Below are positions 24,593 through 34,426 of a DNA stretch of 64,000 nucleotides, in pieces (the first letter of the stretch is position 1; every line of letters begins with the position of its first letter). The stretch lies in assembly GCF_000410875.1 (NCBI RefSeq), contig NZ_AROI01000022.1:25997-89996 (forward strand), given 5' to 3'. The translations under genes and the position numbers were made by a program. The DNA is from Halopseudomonas pelagia CL-AP6. Its GTDB lineage: Bacteria > Pseudomonadota > Gammaproteobacteria > Pseudomonadales > Pseudomonadaceae. The notes beneath the pieces were generated by a model. It had not been told where the DNA came from, searched no databases, and saw only the letters and a list, made by a program, of their open reading frames with translations.

Positions 24593-25975
24593 TCAGATGA
24601 TACGCGAGAAGCGCCCGTTTTCCGCCTGCTGCTGATACGCATCAAATACCATGCAAATCGAGCGGACCAGCAGGCGGCCGGCCGGCAGCACCTCAATAGC
24701 GTCGTCATCCAGACGAATCAACCCATCGGTTTGCATTTGTTCCAGGATCGGCCAGCGGTCGGCAAAGACGTCACGAAACACGATCCCGAAACGGGCTTCT
24801 ATATCAGGGAACCACAGACTGAAATGGCAGATCAGCTGGAATATGATTGCGCGCCGCAGGTGATCTTCAGGCCCGCTGGTGAGCCCGCGCGCGATCGCTA
24901 GCCGGCTTTCCCCGAGACACTGCTGATAGGCTTTGATATCGCTGGTATTCTGGCTGAAAAGATCACCCACCTGACTGATCGATGACACACCCAGGCCGAT
25001 CAGATCGCAGTGGCCGTGGGTGGTGTAACCCTGAAAATTGCGGTGCAGCTCTCCGGTCTCCTGCGCCAGACTGAGACTGTCATCCGGCAGCGCGAAATGG
25101 TCCATGCCGATATACCGGTACCCGGCCTCGGTCAACTGCCGAACACTGTTCTCCAGCATCGCCAGCTTGGCCGCCGCAATCGGCAGATCCTCTGATTTGA
25201 TTCGACGTTGCGGCAGAAAACGCTCCGGCATGTGCGCGTAGTTGAATATGGATAGCCGCTCCGGACGCATCTGGATAATGGCGTCTACCGTACGTGCGAA
25301 GCTGGCCGGACTTTGTTTTGGCAGGCCGTAAATCAGATCAATATTGATCGAGCGATATTCCAGCGCCCGCGCTGCATCCATGATGGTCTGCGTCTGCTCC
25401 AGACTCTGCAAGCGATTGACCGCGCGCTGCACAGCCGGATCAATGTCCTGAACCCCGAAGCTGACGCGATTAAAACCGACCTCACGGAGCATGCCCATGG
25501 TCGACCAATCGGCTTCCCGCGGGTCGATCTCGATGCTGTAATCGCCAATATCGTCGTCATGCAAGGTGAAGTGCTGTCTGATTTTGTCGACGAGTCCGCG
25601 CATCTGTTCATGGCTGAGGAAGGTCGGCGTGCCGCCACCAAAGTGCAACTGCTCTACCTGTTGGTCGCGGCCGACATGTTCGCTAAGCAGCTCGATTTCA
25701 CGATACAGCGCTTGTAAGTAAGGCACGGCGCGGCTGCGATCTTTGGTAATGACCTTATTGCATGCGCAGTAATAACAAATGTTGGCGCAAAACGGGATGT
25801 GCACATAGAGCGACAGATCACGGCCCGCGCGCCGACTCTCAGCCAATGCCCAGAGCATATCGCCGGGCTGGATGCCTTCGTGGAACTGCAGCGCGGTGGG
25901 GTATGAGGTGTATCGCGGGCCGGCTTTGTCGTAACGCCGGATAAGGCCTGCATCCCAGTGAATGGGGTTGGACAT
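24593..25975 (-). CDS. hemN: oxygen-independent coproporphyrinogen III dehydrogenase HemN
   Basis: Radical SAM enzyme converting coproporphyrinogen III to protoporphyrinogen IX without oxygen, needed for haem synthesis in anaerobic growth. The 460 residues carry the cluster motif C63-ANI-C67-YY-C70-A-C72, the GGGTPTFL SAM motif (about 118-125) and the C-terminal HemN domain. The start at 25975 follows GGAG with 7-nt spacing; an upstream ATG (26002) lacks that. An ANR-type box 64 bp before the start fits induction under low oxygen. Confidence 0.96.
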   Translation of the reverse strand: MSNPIHWDAGLIRRYDKAGPRYTSYPTALQFHEGIQPGDMLWALAESRRAGRDLSLYVHIPFCANICYYCACNKVITKDRSRAVPYLQALYREIELLSEHVGRDQQVEQLHFGGGTPTFLSHEQMRGLVDKIRQHFTLHDDDIGDYSIEIDPREADWSTMGMLREVGFNRVSFGVQDIDPAVQRAVNRLQSLEQTQTIMDAARALEYRSINIDLIYGLPKQSPASFARTVDAIIQMRPERLSIFNYAHMPERFLPQRRIKSEDLPIAAAKLAMLENSVRQLTEAGYRYIGMDHFALPDDSLSLAQETGELHRNFQGYTTHGHCDLIGLGVSSISQVGDLFSQNTSDIKAYQQCLGESRLAIARGLTSGPEDHLRRAIIFQLICHFSLWFPDIEARFGIVFRDVFADRWPILEQMQTDGLIRLDDDAIEVLPAGRLLVRSICMVFDAYQQQAENGRFSRII

Positions 25976-26038
25976 GAATAGACTCCGCAATGGTAACTTC
26001 AATGCCGTGCAGGCTAAACCCTGTCCGAAGTGACCACT

Positions 26039-26052
26039 TTGATGCAGGTCAA
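26039..26052 (-). promoter_or_regulatory. ANR/DNR (FNR-type) box upstream of hemN
   Basis: TTGAT-GCAG-GTCAA, nine of ten consensus bases (TTGAT-N4-ATCAA). It lies 64 bp before the hemN start, within the gap between norR and hemN. hemN is a known ANR/DNR target in pseudomonads. Confidence 0.75.
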
Positions 26053-26071
26053 ATTTTGGTCAACTGAGCTC

Positions 26072-27601
26072 TCAAGCTTTCATTCCGAGCCTGCGGGCCA
26101 GCTTGTGCAGGTTGCTGGCGTCCAGGCCAAGCAACCGCGCTGCCGCTGCCCAGCCATCGTCCGTCTGGGCCAGGGCCAGGCGGATCTGCTCGCGCTGGCA
26201 GGCGTCCACCGATTGTTTCAGCGGCACCACCGGCCCGGCTGGCGCAACCTGCCGAGGGCCTGGCTCTGCGGCTGGCGGGTTGTTGCCCACCTGAATATCA
26301 AGATGCCCCGATTCAAGGGTCAGAATCGCCTGGCGCGAGCCGTTAAAACCCAAGGCCTTGATCGCCGCGCGACTGATCACATGCTCCAGCTCACGCACGT
26401 TGCCAGGCCAGAAATACCCGAGCAATACCTGCTCCGCTGCCACGGACAAGCGCAACCCGCGTAACCCGAGCCGCGCCCGGTTGAGTTCGATAAAGTGTCC
26501 GGCCAGCAGCAGTATGTCGTTGCCACGCTCGCGTAGCGGCGGAATCAGGACGGGGTAAACCGAAAGGCGGTGATACAGATCGGCGCGAAAATCGCCGCTG
26601 GCGACCCGGTCCGCCAGATTGCGATTCGTGGCTGCAATAATCCGTACGTTGACCCGCAACGGCTGATCGGCGCCCAGGCGCTGGATCTCGCCATTTTGCA
26701 ACGTACGCAACAGCTTGGCCTGCACGGTCAAGGGTAGCTCGCCAATTTCATCGAGCAGCAGCGTACCGCCATCGGCGGCGTCGAAACGTCCGCCGCGGTC
26801 ACTGCCGGCCCCTGAGAAGGCGCCCTTCACATGACCAAACAACTCGCTCTCGGCAAGGGATTCGGGCAACGCGGCGCAATTGACCAGCACCAGCGGCTTG
26901 TCAGCCCGCCCGGAGTGATTATGCAGCCAGCGTGCGAACAATTCCTTGCCGACCCCGGTTTCGCCGCTGAGCAGCACCGGAAGCTCCGTATCGGCAACCA
27001 CAGAAAGCTCCTCAAGCAGCTTGGTGACCGGGCTGCTGTGGCCGATGATGCTGTGGTCCTTGGCTTCGGACAACGTGCCCTGGCCGACCACCCGCGCGAT
27101 GCGCAGCGCGCGGTTGTCCTCCTCGAGACGGGTAACACGTACACAGGTCTCGATCAGCGGCGTCATCCTTTGCAGCTCCAACCGCGCCGCTTCGTCGAAG
27201 GTCCCGGCCTCAAGCGCATCGAGTGTTAGCGCGCCCCACAAGCGCCCTTCCAAGTACAGGCTCACGCCCATGCAGTCATGTACCGGCATGGGCTCGCCGG
27301 GGGAGTCGTCGAGGAGACCATCATAGGGGTCCGGGAGCGGGCTTTGCGGGTCGAACCAGGTAGGCTCGCGGCGGGAAAGCAACGCCGCCAGACGGGGATG
27401 ACGTGCAGTCTGGAAGCGCCGGCCCAGCGCGTCCTGGACCAGCCCGACGGCCGCCAGCGGGCGCAGGCATTCATCCGAATGTTGCAACAGAACGACGGCG
27501 CCGCATTGAAAATGTTCGCGCAGCACCTGCACCAGTCGCTGTAGCCTGACAGCCGCAGGCAGCTCGGCTACCAAATCTGGCAACAGTAGGGGCTCGATCA
27601 T
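26072..27601 (-). CDS. norR: nitric-oxide-responsive sigma54 activator NorR
   Basis: 509-residue enhancer-binding protein. An N-terminal GAF domain (about 20-165), where NorR binds NO at a non-haem iron, precedes an AAA+ domain with Walker A GETGVGKE, the sigma54-contact loop GAFSGA (the usual form is GAFTGA) and Walker B GGTLLLDEIGEL. The C-terminal Fis-type HTH ends in WAAAARLLGLDASNLHKLAR. ATG 27601 has AAGGTGA about 8 nt upstream; GTG 27613 is another start. Divergent from the ytfE-type gene, which carries NorR-like sites and a sigma54 promoter. Confidence 0.92.
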   Translation of the reverse strand: MIEPLLLPDLVAELPAAVRLQRLVQVLREHFQCGAVVLLQHSDECLRPLAAVGLVQDALGRRFQTARHPRLAALLSRREPTWFDPQSPLPDPYDGLLDDSPGEPMPVHDCMGVSLYLEGRLWGALTLDALEAGTFDEAARLELQRMTPLIETCVRVTRLEEDNRALRIARVVGQGTLSEAKDHSIIGHSSPVTKLLEELSVVADTELPVLLSGETGVGKELFARWLHNHSGRADKPLVLVNCAALPESLAESELFGHVKGAFSGAGSDRGGRFDAADGGTLLLDEIGELPLTVQAKLLRTLQNGEIQRLGADQPLRVNVRIIAATNRNLADRVASGDFRADLYHRLSVYPVLIPPLRERGNDILLLAGHFIELNRARLGLRGLRLSVAAEQVLLGYFWPGNVRELEHVISRAAIKALGFNGSRQAILTLESGHLDIQVGNNPPAAEPGPRQVAPAGPVVPLKQSVDACQREQIRLALAQTDDGWAAAARLLGLDASNLHKLARRLGMKA

Positions 27602-27602
27602 G

Positions 27603-27659
27603 GTATCAATCACCTTTCAGGGTTTTATTAACCTTACTTCATCAGGGTATTAAATACCC
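27603..27659 (+). promoter_or_regulatory. three NorR-type binding sites (GGT-N7-ACC)
   Basis: Three inverted elements with the GT-N7-AC spacing: GGTATCAATCACC (27602-27614), GGTTTTATTAACC (27621-27633) and GGTATTAAATACC within 27645-27659. E. coli NorR uses three GT-N7-AC sites upstream of its target. They stand 41-112 bp before the -24 element at 27700, the right range for an enhancer-binding protein; the first touches the norR start codon region and may also affect norR itself. Confidence 0.75.
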
Positions 27660-27699
27660 GCATTAATTCAAGTACATGATTTTAGTATAATTTATTTTG

Positions 27700-27715
27700 T
27701 GGCATGCGCTTTGCT
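27700..27715 (+). promoter_or_regulatory. sigma54 promoter of the ytfE-type gene
   Basis: TGGCATGCGCTTTGCT: GG and GC elements separated by 10 nt, one mismatch from TGGCACG-N4-TTGCW. It lies 60 bp before the ATG at 27775 and just downstream of three NorR-type sites, so NO-dependent sigma54 transcription is strongly suggested. Confidence 0.85.
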
Positions 27716-27774
27716 CATATTTAGGCAGGCACCTAATCCAATCGGCCTGATACCTCTACTTGAGAGCAAACACC

Positions 27775-28470
27775 ATGTCTGCAGACTATCTGAACAGCGC
27801 TTTGGGCGACCTAGCCCGCAGCATCCCGGGGGCCACTGCGGTCTTCCATGCCAACCGCCTGGACTTTTGTTGCCAGGGCCACCGCACCTTGGCCGACGCC
27901 GCTGCGATAAAAGGGATTTCGGCGGCGAACGTGGCCGCGCAACTGGCGGCTCTGATCCCCGGGTCGACCGCTACGCGCGACTGGCAGCAGGCGTCTACCG
28001 CAGAGCTGGTGGAGCATATTCTGGGGCGCTTCCATGCACGGCACCGCGAGCAATTGCCGGAGCTGATCCGGCTCGCTCGGCGCGTTGAGCAGGTTCATGG
28101 CGACCGTACAGACTGCCCGAACGGTCTCGCCGATCACCTCTCGTATATGGCCCAGGAGCTGGAAAGCCACATGCTCAAGGAAGAACAGATCCTCTTTCCA
28201 TTGCTGCTGCAAGAGCGCCAAGCGATGGTAGCCGGGCCGATCAGCGTGATGCGCCTCGAACACGAGCAGCATGGTGCGGCGCTGGACCAGCTCATCAGGC
28301 TGACCAACGACATCACGCCACCGGCGGGCGCCTGCAATACCTGGCAAGCGCTGTATCGTGGACTGGAAGAACTGCGTCAGGATCTGATGCAGCACATTCA
28401 CCTGGAAAACAACATTCTGTTTGCCGGGTCACCGCGAAACGACAGTCAGGCCTGCTGCACTAAAGGGTAA
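27775..28470 (+). CDS. ytfE: iron-sulfur cluster repair di-iron protein (YtfE/RIC/DnrN)
   Basis: 231-residue RIC family protein that repairs Fe-S centres damaged by NO or oxidants. The ScdA_N segment (1-65) contains the conserved LDFCCQGHRTLADAA, and the hemerythrin-like domain supplies the di-iron ligands: HARHREQLPEL, DHLSYMAQELESHMLKEE, LEHEQHG and HIHLENNILF. Transcribed from a sigma54 promoter with NorR-type sites, so likely induced by NO. Its 3' end overlaps the convergent CopD-like gene by 11 bp. Confidence 0.93.
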   Translation: MSADYLNSALGDLARSIPGATAVFHANRLDFCCQGHRTLADAAAIKGISAANVAAQLAALIPGSTATRDWQQASTAELVEHILGRFHARHREQLPELIRLARRVEQVHGDRTDCPNGLADHLSYMAQELESHMLKEEQILFPLLLQERQAMVAGPISVMRLEHEQHGAALDQLIRLTNDITPPAGACNTWQALYRGLEELRQDLMQHIHLENNILFAGSPRNDSQACCTKG

Positions 28471-28894
28471 ACATGGCCTTGGCACAGAACACCAGCACCA
28501 CCGCGTGCACCAGCAGACTGATGTTCAGCAGGCGCATACCGCGCTCGGTGACGCACTCCTGGCTACGCAGCGCGATCAGCGCCACGTAATGTCCGATGAT
28601 CAATACCGCCAGCAGCAATTTCAGCGACAGCAACACGCTAAAACTGCTGGCCAGCGGATCGGCCAGCGCCTGGCGATAGGGCCAGACCAAGGCTACACCA
28701 GCGCCATAAAGGAGCAACGCGACCCAGTGAATTACCCGACGCGCCTGTTGCCCGTATAGGACCGCCATGCGCCCGCGCAACTCCTGCGAAAGCTGACGCC
28801 CCACAGGAGCGAGGATGAACACCTGGAAAAACAGCGTGCCGATGAAGGCGATGGCCATCAGCAAATGCAGCGTCTTGAGTGACAGATAGAGCAT
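28460..28894 (-). CDS. CopD-like four-helix membrane protein
   Basis: 144 residues with four predicted TM helices (about 1-26, 48-70, 84-108, 118-140). HLLMAIAFIGTLFFQ with an intramembrane His and a second His at VIHW and GHYVAL recall the CopD/b-type helical bundle. Genes of this kind occur beside NO-response genes in denitrifiers, but the function is not known. Convergent with the ytfE-type gene and divergent from nnrS, with AAGGAAG before the ATG. Confidence 0.7.
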   Translation of the reverse strand: MLYLSLKTLHLLMAIAFIGTLFFQVFILAPVGRQLSQELRGRMAVLYGQQARRVIHWVALLLYGAGVALVWPYRQALADPLASSFSVLLSLKLLLAVLIIGHYVALIALRSQECVTERGMRLLNISLLVHAVVLVFCAKAMFTL

Positions 28895-29029
28895 GGGCAG
28901 CTTCCTTCAGTGAACGAACTATCCTACCGGGTTCAGGCGCTTTGCGGGTGCTGCAGGCGGGGTACCCCCATTGGCATATTGCGGCCCAACGAACTGCAGG
29001 TGAGCATGCAACAGATAATGGAGTAGCAC

Positions 29030-30208
29030 ATGAGACCACATCAACCCCCGAGATCGGCCTTGTTCGAGCTCGGCTTTCGCCCGTTCTTTCTCGCCGGAAG
29101 CCTCTTCGCTGCGGTGCTGATACCCCTGTGGGTAGCTGCATGGCTCGGCCAGGTCGGCGATTGGCAACCCACGGGCGGCTGGTTTGCCTGGCATATGCAC
29201 GAAATGCTCTTCGGTTTCGTTGCGGCGATCATCGCTGGCTTCCTGCTCACTGCCGTGCAGAACTGGACCGGCGTACCCGGCCTGAGCGGTACGCCACTGG
29301 TGGCACTCGCGGCTGTGTGGCTGTTGGCGCGCCTGGCCTGGCTGGCGGCGCTGCCGCTCTGGCTGGTGATCGCCTTGGACATGCTGTTCCTGCCCGCCGT
29401 TACAGTCGCCATGGCCCGGTCTGTGTGGATCGCACGGCAAAAGCGCAACTACCCGATCGTATTGGTGCTGGCCTTGTTGGCCTTGTGCAACCTGGTCAGC
29501 CTGATCGGAATAGCCTCGAATGATTTTGCCCTACAGCGGCAGGGCAACCTGGGCGCGCTCTGGTTGGTCGCGGCGTTAGTGGGCATGATTGGCGGGCGCG
29601 TGATCCCGTTCTTCACCCAGCGCGGCCTGAATCTGCCGCAGCCTGCGCCAGCACTACCCTGGCTGGATTACCTGCTGCTGGCGGGCAGCATCCTGGTAGC
29701 GCTATTGATGGTGAGCGGAATAGCCCTGCACCCTTCCCTCCCTGCCGGGTTGTTGTTCGCCTTGCTCGGAGCGGGCCACCTGGCACGCCTGCTGCTCTGG
29801 CATCACCCGCGACTTTGGACAGTGCCGCTGCTCTGGTCGTTGCACCTGGCCTATGCCTGGCTGGTGGTTGCCCTTTACGCGATGGCCCTGTGGAATGCCG
29901 GCTGGCTAGTGGACTTCAGCCAGGCCGTGCATCTACTCGCCATTGGCAGCATCAGCGGCATGATCCTGGCGATGATCGCCCGCGTCAGTCTGGGCCACAC
30001 AGGCCGACCGCTCGAACCTGCGCCGGCAATGTCTTTGGCGTTCATTCTGCTCAACCTGGCAGTACCTGCGCGCGTATGGATCGCGCCGGCATGGCCGCAA
30101 TTCGGCTTCTGGCTGGCTGCGGTCAGTTGGGCTGGCGCCTTCATGCTGTTCGTTTGGTATTACGTGGCGATTCTCTATCGCCCGCGCCCTGATGGCCGAC
30201 CCGGCTAA
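29030..30208 (+). CDS. nnrS: NnrS family membrane protein
   Basis: Haem- and copper-containing membrane protein that protects cells during NO stress. The 392 residues contain 12 hydrophobic segments, with the family signatures FRPFFLAGS near the N-terminus, WHMHEMLFGF (about 54-63), GRVIPFFTQRGLN (about 187-199) and ISGMILAMIARVSLGHTGRP (about 310-330). GGAG lies 6 nt before the ATG. It is followed by dnr (25 bp) and ybaN, probably one operon. Confidence 0.93.
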   Translation: MRPHQPPRSALFELGFRPFFLAGSLFAAVLIPLWVAAWLGQVGDWQPTGGWFAWHMHEMLFGFVAAIIAGFLLTAVQNWTGVPGLSGTPLVALAAVWLLARLAWLAALPLWLVIALDMLFLPAVTVAMARSVWIARQKRNYPIVLVLALLALCNLVSLIGIASNDFALQRQGNLGALWLVAALVGMIGGRVIPFFTQRGLNLPQPAPALPWLDYLLLAGSILVALLMVSGIALHPSLPAGLLFALLGAGHLARLLLWHHPRLWTVPLLWSLHLAYAWLVVALYAMALWNAGWLVDFSQAVHLLAIGSISGMILAMIARVSLGHTGRPLEPAPAMSLAFILLNLAVPARVWIAPAWPQFGFWLAAVSWAGAFMLFVWYYVAILYRPRPDGRPG

Positions 30209-30232
30209 TATCCACCGAAACAGGCAACCACC

Positions 30233-30940
30233 ATGACGCTGACCCCACAATATCGCCAATTGCTCCTGCAGCATCCCATGCTCGGCCTGCTTCCAGCCGC
30301 ATCACAGAATGCCCTGTTAAGCGAAACCCACTATCGGGAATACCCTGCGCAGGCGCTAATATTGCGCCAGGGCGACCGGGCCGAACGTTTTTTCATCGTG
30401 TTGGAGGGCAAGGTGAAGCTGTTCCGGATTTCCGCCGACGGCAAGGAGAAAGTGGTCGAGATCATCCAGCCCGGCCACACCTTCGCTGAGGCAGTGATGT
30501 TCATGCAAAAGCAGGTCTACCCAGTGTGCGCCGAAGCGCTCGAACCGGTACAACTGGCGGCACTGCCCAATCGGCTGATGTTGCATTGCCTGCAGGACAA
30601 TCCGCAAACCTGCCTGCATTTACTCGGACATCTGAGCGTGCGCTTGCACCAACGCCTTGATGAATTGGAAAACCTGACTTTGCAGAACGCTACGCAACGT
30701 TTTGCCTTGTATCTGGTGGGACAGGTAAAGGATCGGCGTGAGGATGATGCCGAGTTGGACCTGATGTTGCCTAAGGGCCTGATCGCCGCACGTCTATCGA
30801 TCAAACCTGAAACGCTTTCCCGGGCGATGGCGACCCTGCGCGATCGCGGCTTGATCGAAAGCCACGCCAAGCATATCCGCATCCCCAGCGTCGTCAAGCT
30901 GCTGAACACCTTTACGCTGGAAGCCCAGGGCGTCAGCTGA
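30233..30940 (+). CDS. dnr: CRP/FNR-family NO regulator Dnr
   Basis: 235-residue CRP-fold regulator of denitrification genes. Cyclic-nucleotide-like domain (about 15-125), dimerisation helix (about 130-150) and winged HTH with LIAARLSIKPETLSRAMATL, whose E-x-x-SR recognition helix reads the TTGAT half-site. It has no N-terminal cysteine cluster, so it is not an O2-sensing FNR/ANR but a DNR-type protein that senses NO through haem. It lies between nnrS and the nor genes it is expected to activate. Confidence 0.92.
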   Translation: MTLTPQYRQLLLQHPMLGLLPAASQNALLSETHYREYPAQALILRQGDRAERFFIVLEGKVKLFRISADGKEKVVEIIQPGHTFAEAVMFMQKQVYPVCAEALEPVQLAALPNRLMLHCLQDNPQTCLHLLGHLSVRLHQRLDELENLTLQNATQRFALYLVGQVKDRREDDAELDLMLPKGLIAARLSIKPETLSRAMATLRDRGLIESHAKHIRIPSVVKLLNTFTLEAQGVS

Positions 30941-31299
30941 TGCTCCGGCAACTGCTGTGGCGCTGCCTGGCCTCCGTGTTTCTCGGCCTTGGCGCGCTCG
31001 GGGTAGTCTTGCCCGGCCTGCCGACAACGCCTTTTCTGTTAGTCGCCGCCTGGGCCGGCGCCCGTGGCTGGCCCGCGCTGGAGGCCAGGCTGCTGGCGCA
31101 TCCGCGCTATGGCGGCATGATCCGCGATTGGCGTGAACGCCGTGCAGTGCCGCGCAGGGCCAAGTGGCTGGCCTCGGCGATGATGCTGACCAGTGCCTCG
31201 CTGCTCTGGCTAACGCCCACCGCACTGATGCTTCGACTGGGCGTCACTGCCCTGCTGTTGTGCGTTGCACTCTGGCTGTGGACGCGTCCCCAAGCATAA
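30940..31299 (+). CDS. ybaN: YbaN family (DUF454) inner-membrane protein
   Basis: 119 residues with the DUF454 signature GALGVVLPGLPTTPFLLVAA (about 18-37), a central basic loop (HPRYGGMIRDWRERRAVPRRAK) and two C-terminal TM helices. Role unknown. The ATG shares one base with the dnr stop codon (TGATG), so it is cotranslated with dnr. Homologues often accompany dnr-type regulators in pseudomonads. Confidence 0.85.
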   Translation: MLRQLLWRCLASVFLGLGALGVVLPGLPTTPFLLVAAWAGARGWPALEARLLAHPRYGGMIRDWRERRAVPRRAKWLASAMMLTSASLLWLTPTALMLRLGVTALLLCVALWLWTRPQA

Positions 31300-31314
31300 G
31301 CAAATCTGAATAAT

Positions 31315-31366
31315 GTATCGCCCTGTGGCGGCCGTCGGTGTCAGGACCCGGTCGCCATAGCGATAC
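31315..31366. repeat. imperfect inverted repeat after ybaN
   Basis: GTATCG...GGCG and CGCC...CGATAC form an interrupted stem in the gap between ybaN and nirQ. There is no T-run. It may end the nnrS-dnr-ybaN message or belong to the nirQ promoter region. Confidence 0.35.
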
Positions 31367-31448
31367 TACGCCGCGAGGTACTTTTTACCATTTACGGTAC
31401 TTAAGACCATTATTGACGCCAGGTAAAAACCACCATTACTTTAATTTA

Positions 31449-31462
31449 TTTATATATATCAA
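31449..31462 (+). promoter_or_regulatory. DNR/ANR-type box upstream of nirQ-norCB
   Basis: TTTAT-ATAT-ATCAA, nine of ten consensus bases. Its centre is 71 bp before the GTG of nirQ, which leaves room for a promoter with start at about 31497. DNR control of nirQ and norCB is known in P. aeruginosa. Confidence 0.55.
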
Positions 31463-31526
31463 TAGCTTAAAATATGGCATCGGCCTTGCATTAGATCTGT
31501 TACTGATACTAACAGGGGCTCCCGCC

Positions 31527-32405
31527 GTGAATAACCTCACCTCCATACCATCGCTAGCCAAGTCGGATGCAAAACCGTCCTACTATCGGCCGAGCGGTAA
31601 CGAAATCGACGTGTTCGAGCACGCTGCCAGCCACCGATTGCCGATCCTGATCAAGGGCCCGACCGGCTGCGGCAAGACCCGCTTCGTGCAGCATATGGCC
31701 GATCGGCTCGGTCGTAAACTCTTTACCGTGGCCTGCCATGATGACCTGACCACCGCCGACCTGGTGGGCCGCCACCTGATCGGTAGTAGTGGTACCTACT
31801 GGCAGGACGGGCCGCTGACCCGCGCGGTGCGCGAGGGCGGCATTTGTTATCTGGACGAGATCATCGAGGCGCGCAAGGACACCACCGTAGTGCTCCACCC
31901 ACTGGCTGACGATCGACGCATTCTGCCGCTTGATGCGACCGGCGAGTGCCTTGAGGCGCATCCGGATTTCATGCTGGTGGTGTCCTATAACCCGGGCTAC
32001 CGCAATCTGCTCAAGGGTCTCAAGCCGAGCACCCGGCAACGCTTTGTCGCCATGAGTTTTGATTATCCCGACGCCGTAGCCGAGACCGCCATCCTGATCA
32101 GCGAGAGCGGCATCGACTCTGCCACCGCAGCCCGCCTGGTGCAGCTATGCGGCGCGCTACGGCAACTGGGTTCGCATGATCTGGAAGAAGCCCCATCGAC
32201 GCGACTGTTAATCCATAGCGCCCGGATGATGCTCAGTGGCATGGATCCTGTTGCCGCGTGCACCGCCTGTCTGGCCGAGCCGCTAAGCGACGATCCGACC
32301 ACCCAGGCCGCCATTCTCGATGTAGTCCGCGCGCACTTCATCGCGACTGCAGATGAAAACGATGTCAACCACAACAACCCGGAGCTTCGTCGCAGCAGCA
32401 TCTGA
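31527..32405 (+). CDS. nirQ: AAA+ ATPase NirQ/NorQ, nitric oxide reductase activation
   Basis: MoxR-type AAA+ ATPase that works with NorD to mature nitric oxide reductase (iron insertion). Walker A is LIKGPTGCGKTRF, Walker B is GICYLDEIIEARKD, and sensor VVSYNPGYRNLLKGLKPSTR follows. The family usually has 260-270 residues; the GTG at 31527 with AGGGG 8 nt upstream gives 292. A longer frame runs to 31338 but is rejected because it covers the promoter and DNR-type box. norC follows after 46 bp. Confidence 0.92.
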   Translation: MNNLTSIPSLAKSDAKPSYYRPSGNEIDVFEHAASHRLPILIKGPTGCGKTRFVQHMADRLGRKLFTVACHDDLTTADLVGRHLIGSSGTYWQDGPLTRAVREGGICYLDEIIEARKDTTVVLHPLADDRRILPLDATGECLEAHPDFMLVVSYNPGYRNLLKGLKPSTRQRFVAMSFDYPDAVAETAILISESGIDSATAARLVQLCGALRQLGSHDLEEAPSTRLLIHSARMMLSGMDPVAACTACLAEPLSDDPTTQAAILDVVRAHFIATADENDVNHNNPELRRSSI

Positions 32406-32451
32406 TGCCGACCCGCCAAGCTGTTTCTGCCAACTAAAAGAGGATCACATC

Positions 32452-32898
32452 ATGTCGGAAAGATTTACCAAGGGCATGGCCCGCAACATCTACTACGGCG
32501 GCGGCATGTTTTTTATGCTGCTGTTCGTCGGCCTCACCGTGGACACGGTGGTCGCGATTCCCGAGCGCGAAAACCGCGACCAGTTGACTGAAGAGGTTGC
32601 CCACGGCAAGGAGCTTTGGGAGAAGAACAACTGCGTTGGCTGTCATTCCTTGCTCGGTGAGGGCGCGTATTTCGCTCCCGAACTGGGCAATGTGTTCCCG
32701 CGCCGCGGCGGGGACAACGAAGAAGCCTTCCACGCCTACTTTAACGCCTGGATGCAGGCCCAGCCACTGCCCGTCGAAGGGCGGCGGAAAATGCCGCAAT
32801 TCAACCTGAGCCCTGAAGAGACCCGCGCGCTGTCCCAGTTCCTGATCTGGACCTCGCGTATCGATACCAACAACTGGCCACCGAACAACGAAGGCTGA
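32452..32898 (+). CDS. norC: nitric oxide reductase subunit C (cytochrome c)
   Basis: Membrane-anchored cytochrome c subunit of the cytochrome bc nitric oxide reductase; it passes electrons to NorB. 148 residues: one TM anchor (about 13-33) then a periplasmic domain with haem motif C61-VG-C64-H65 and distal Met in RRKMPQFNL. AGAGG lies 8 nt before the ATG; an earlier in-frame ATG at 32353 falls in nirQ. Confidence 0.97.
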   Translation: MSERFTKGMARNIYYGGGMFFMLLFVGLTVDTVVAIPERENRDQLTEEVAHGKELWEKNNCVGCHSLLGEGAYFAPELGNVFPRRGGDNEEAFHAYFNAWMQAQPLPVEGRRKMPQFNLSPEETRALSQFLIWTSRIDTNNWPPNNEG

Positions 32899-32904
32899 TG
32901 CTGA

Positions 32905-34347
<1,443 letters not shown>

Positions 34348-34361
34348 GCAGCAGGACCATC

Positions 34362-34398
34362 GGATACGGGCGGCAGCTGCTGCCCGTATCCCCCTTTT
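34362..34398 (+). terminator. rho-independent terminator after norCB
   Basis: GGATACGGGCGGCAG and CTGCTGCCCGTATCC form a 15-bp stem with a single G-T pair, followed by CCCTTTT. It lies 14 bp after norB and likely ends or attenuates the nirQ-norCB message before the polyferredoxin-norD group. Confidence 0.8.
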
Positions 34399-34426
34399 CA
34401 TCAAGCTGACTGGAGGCGAAGACACT

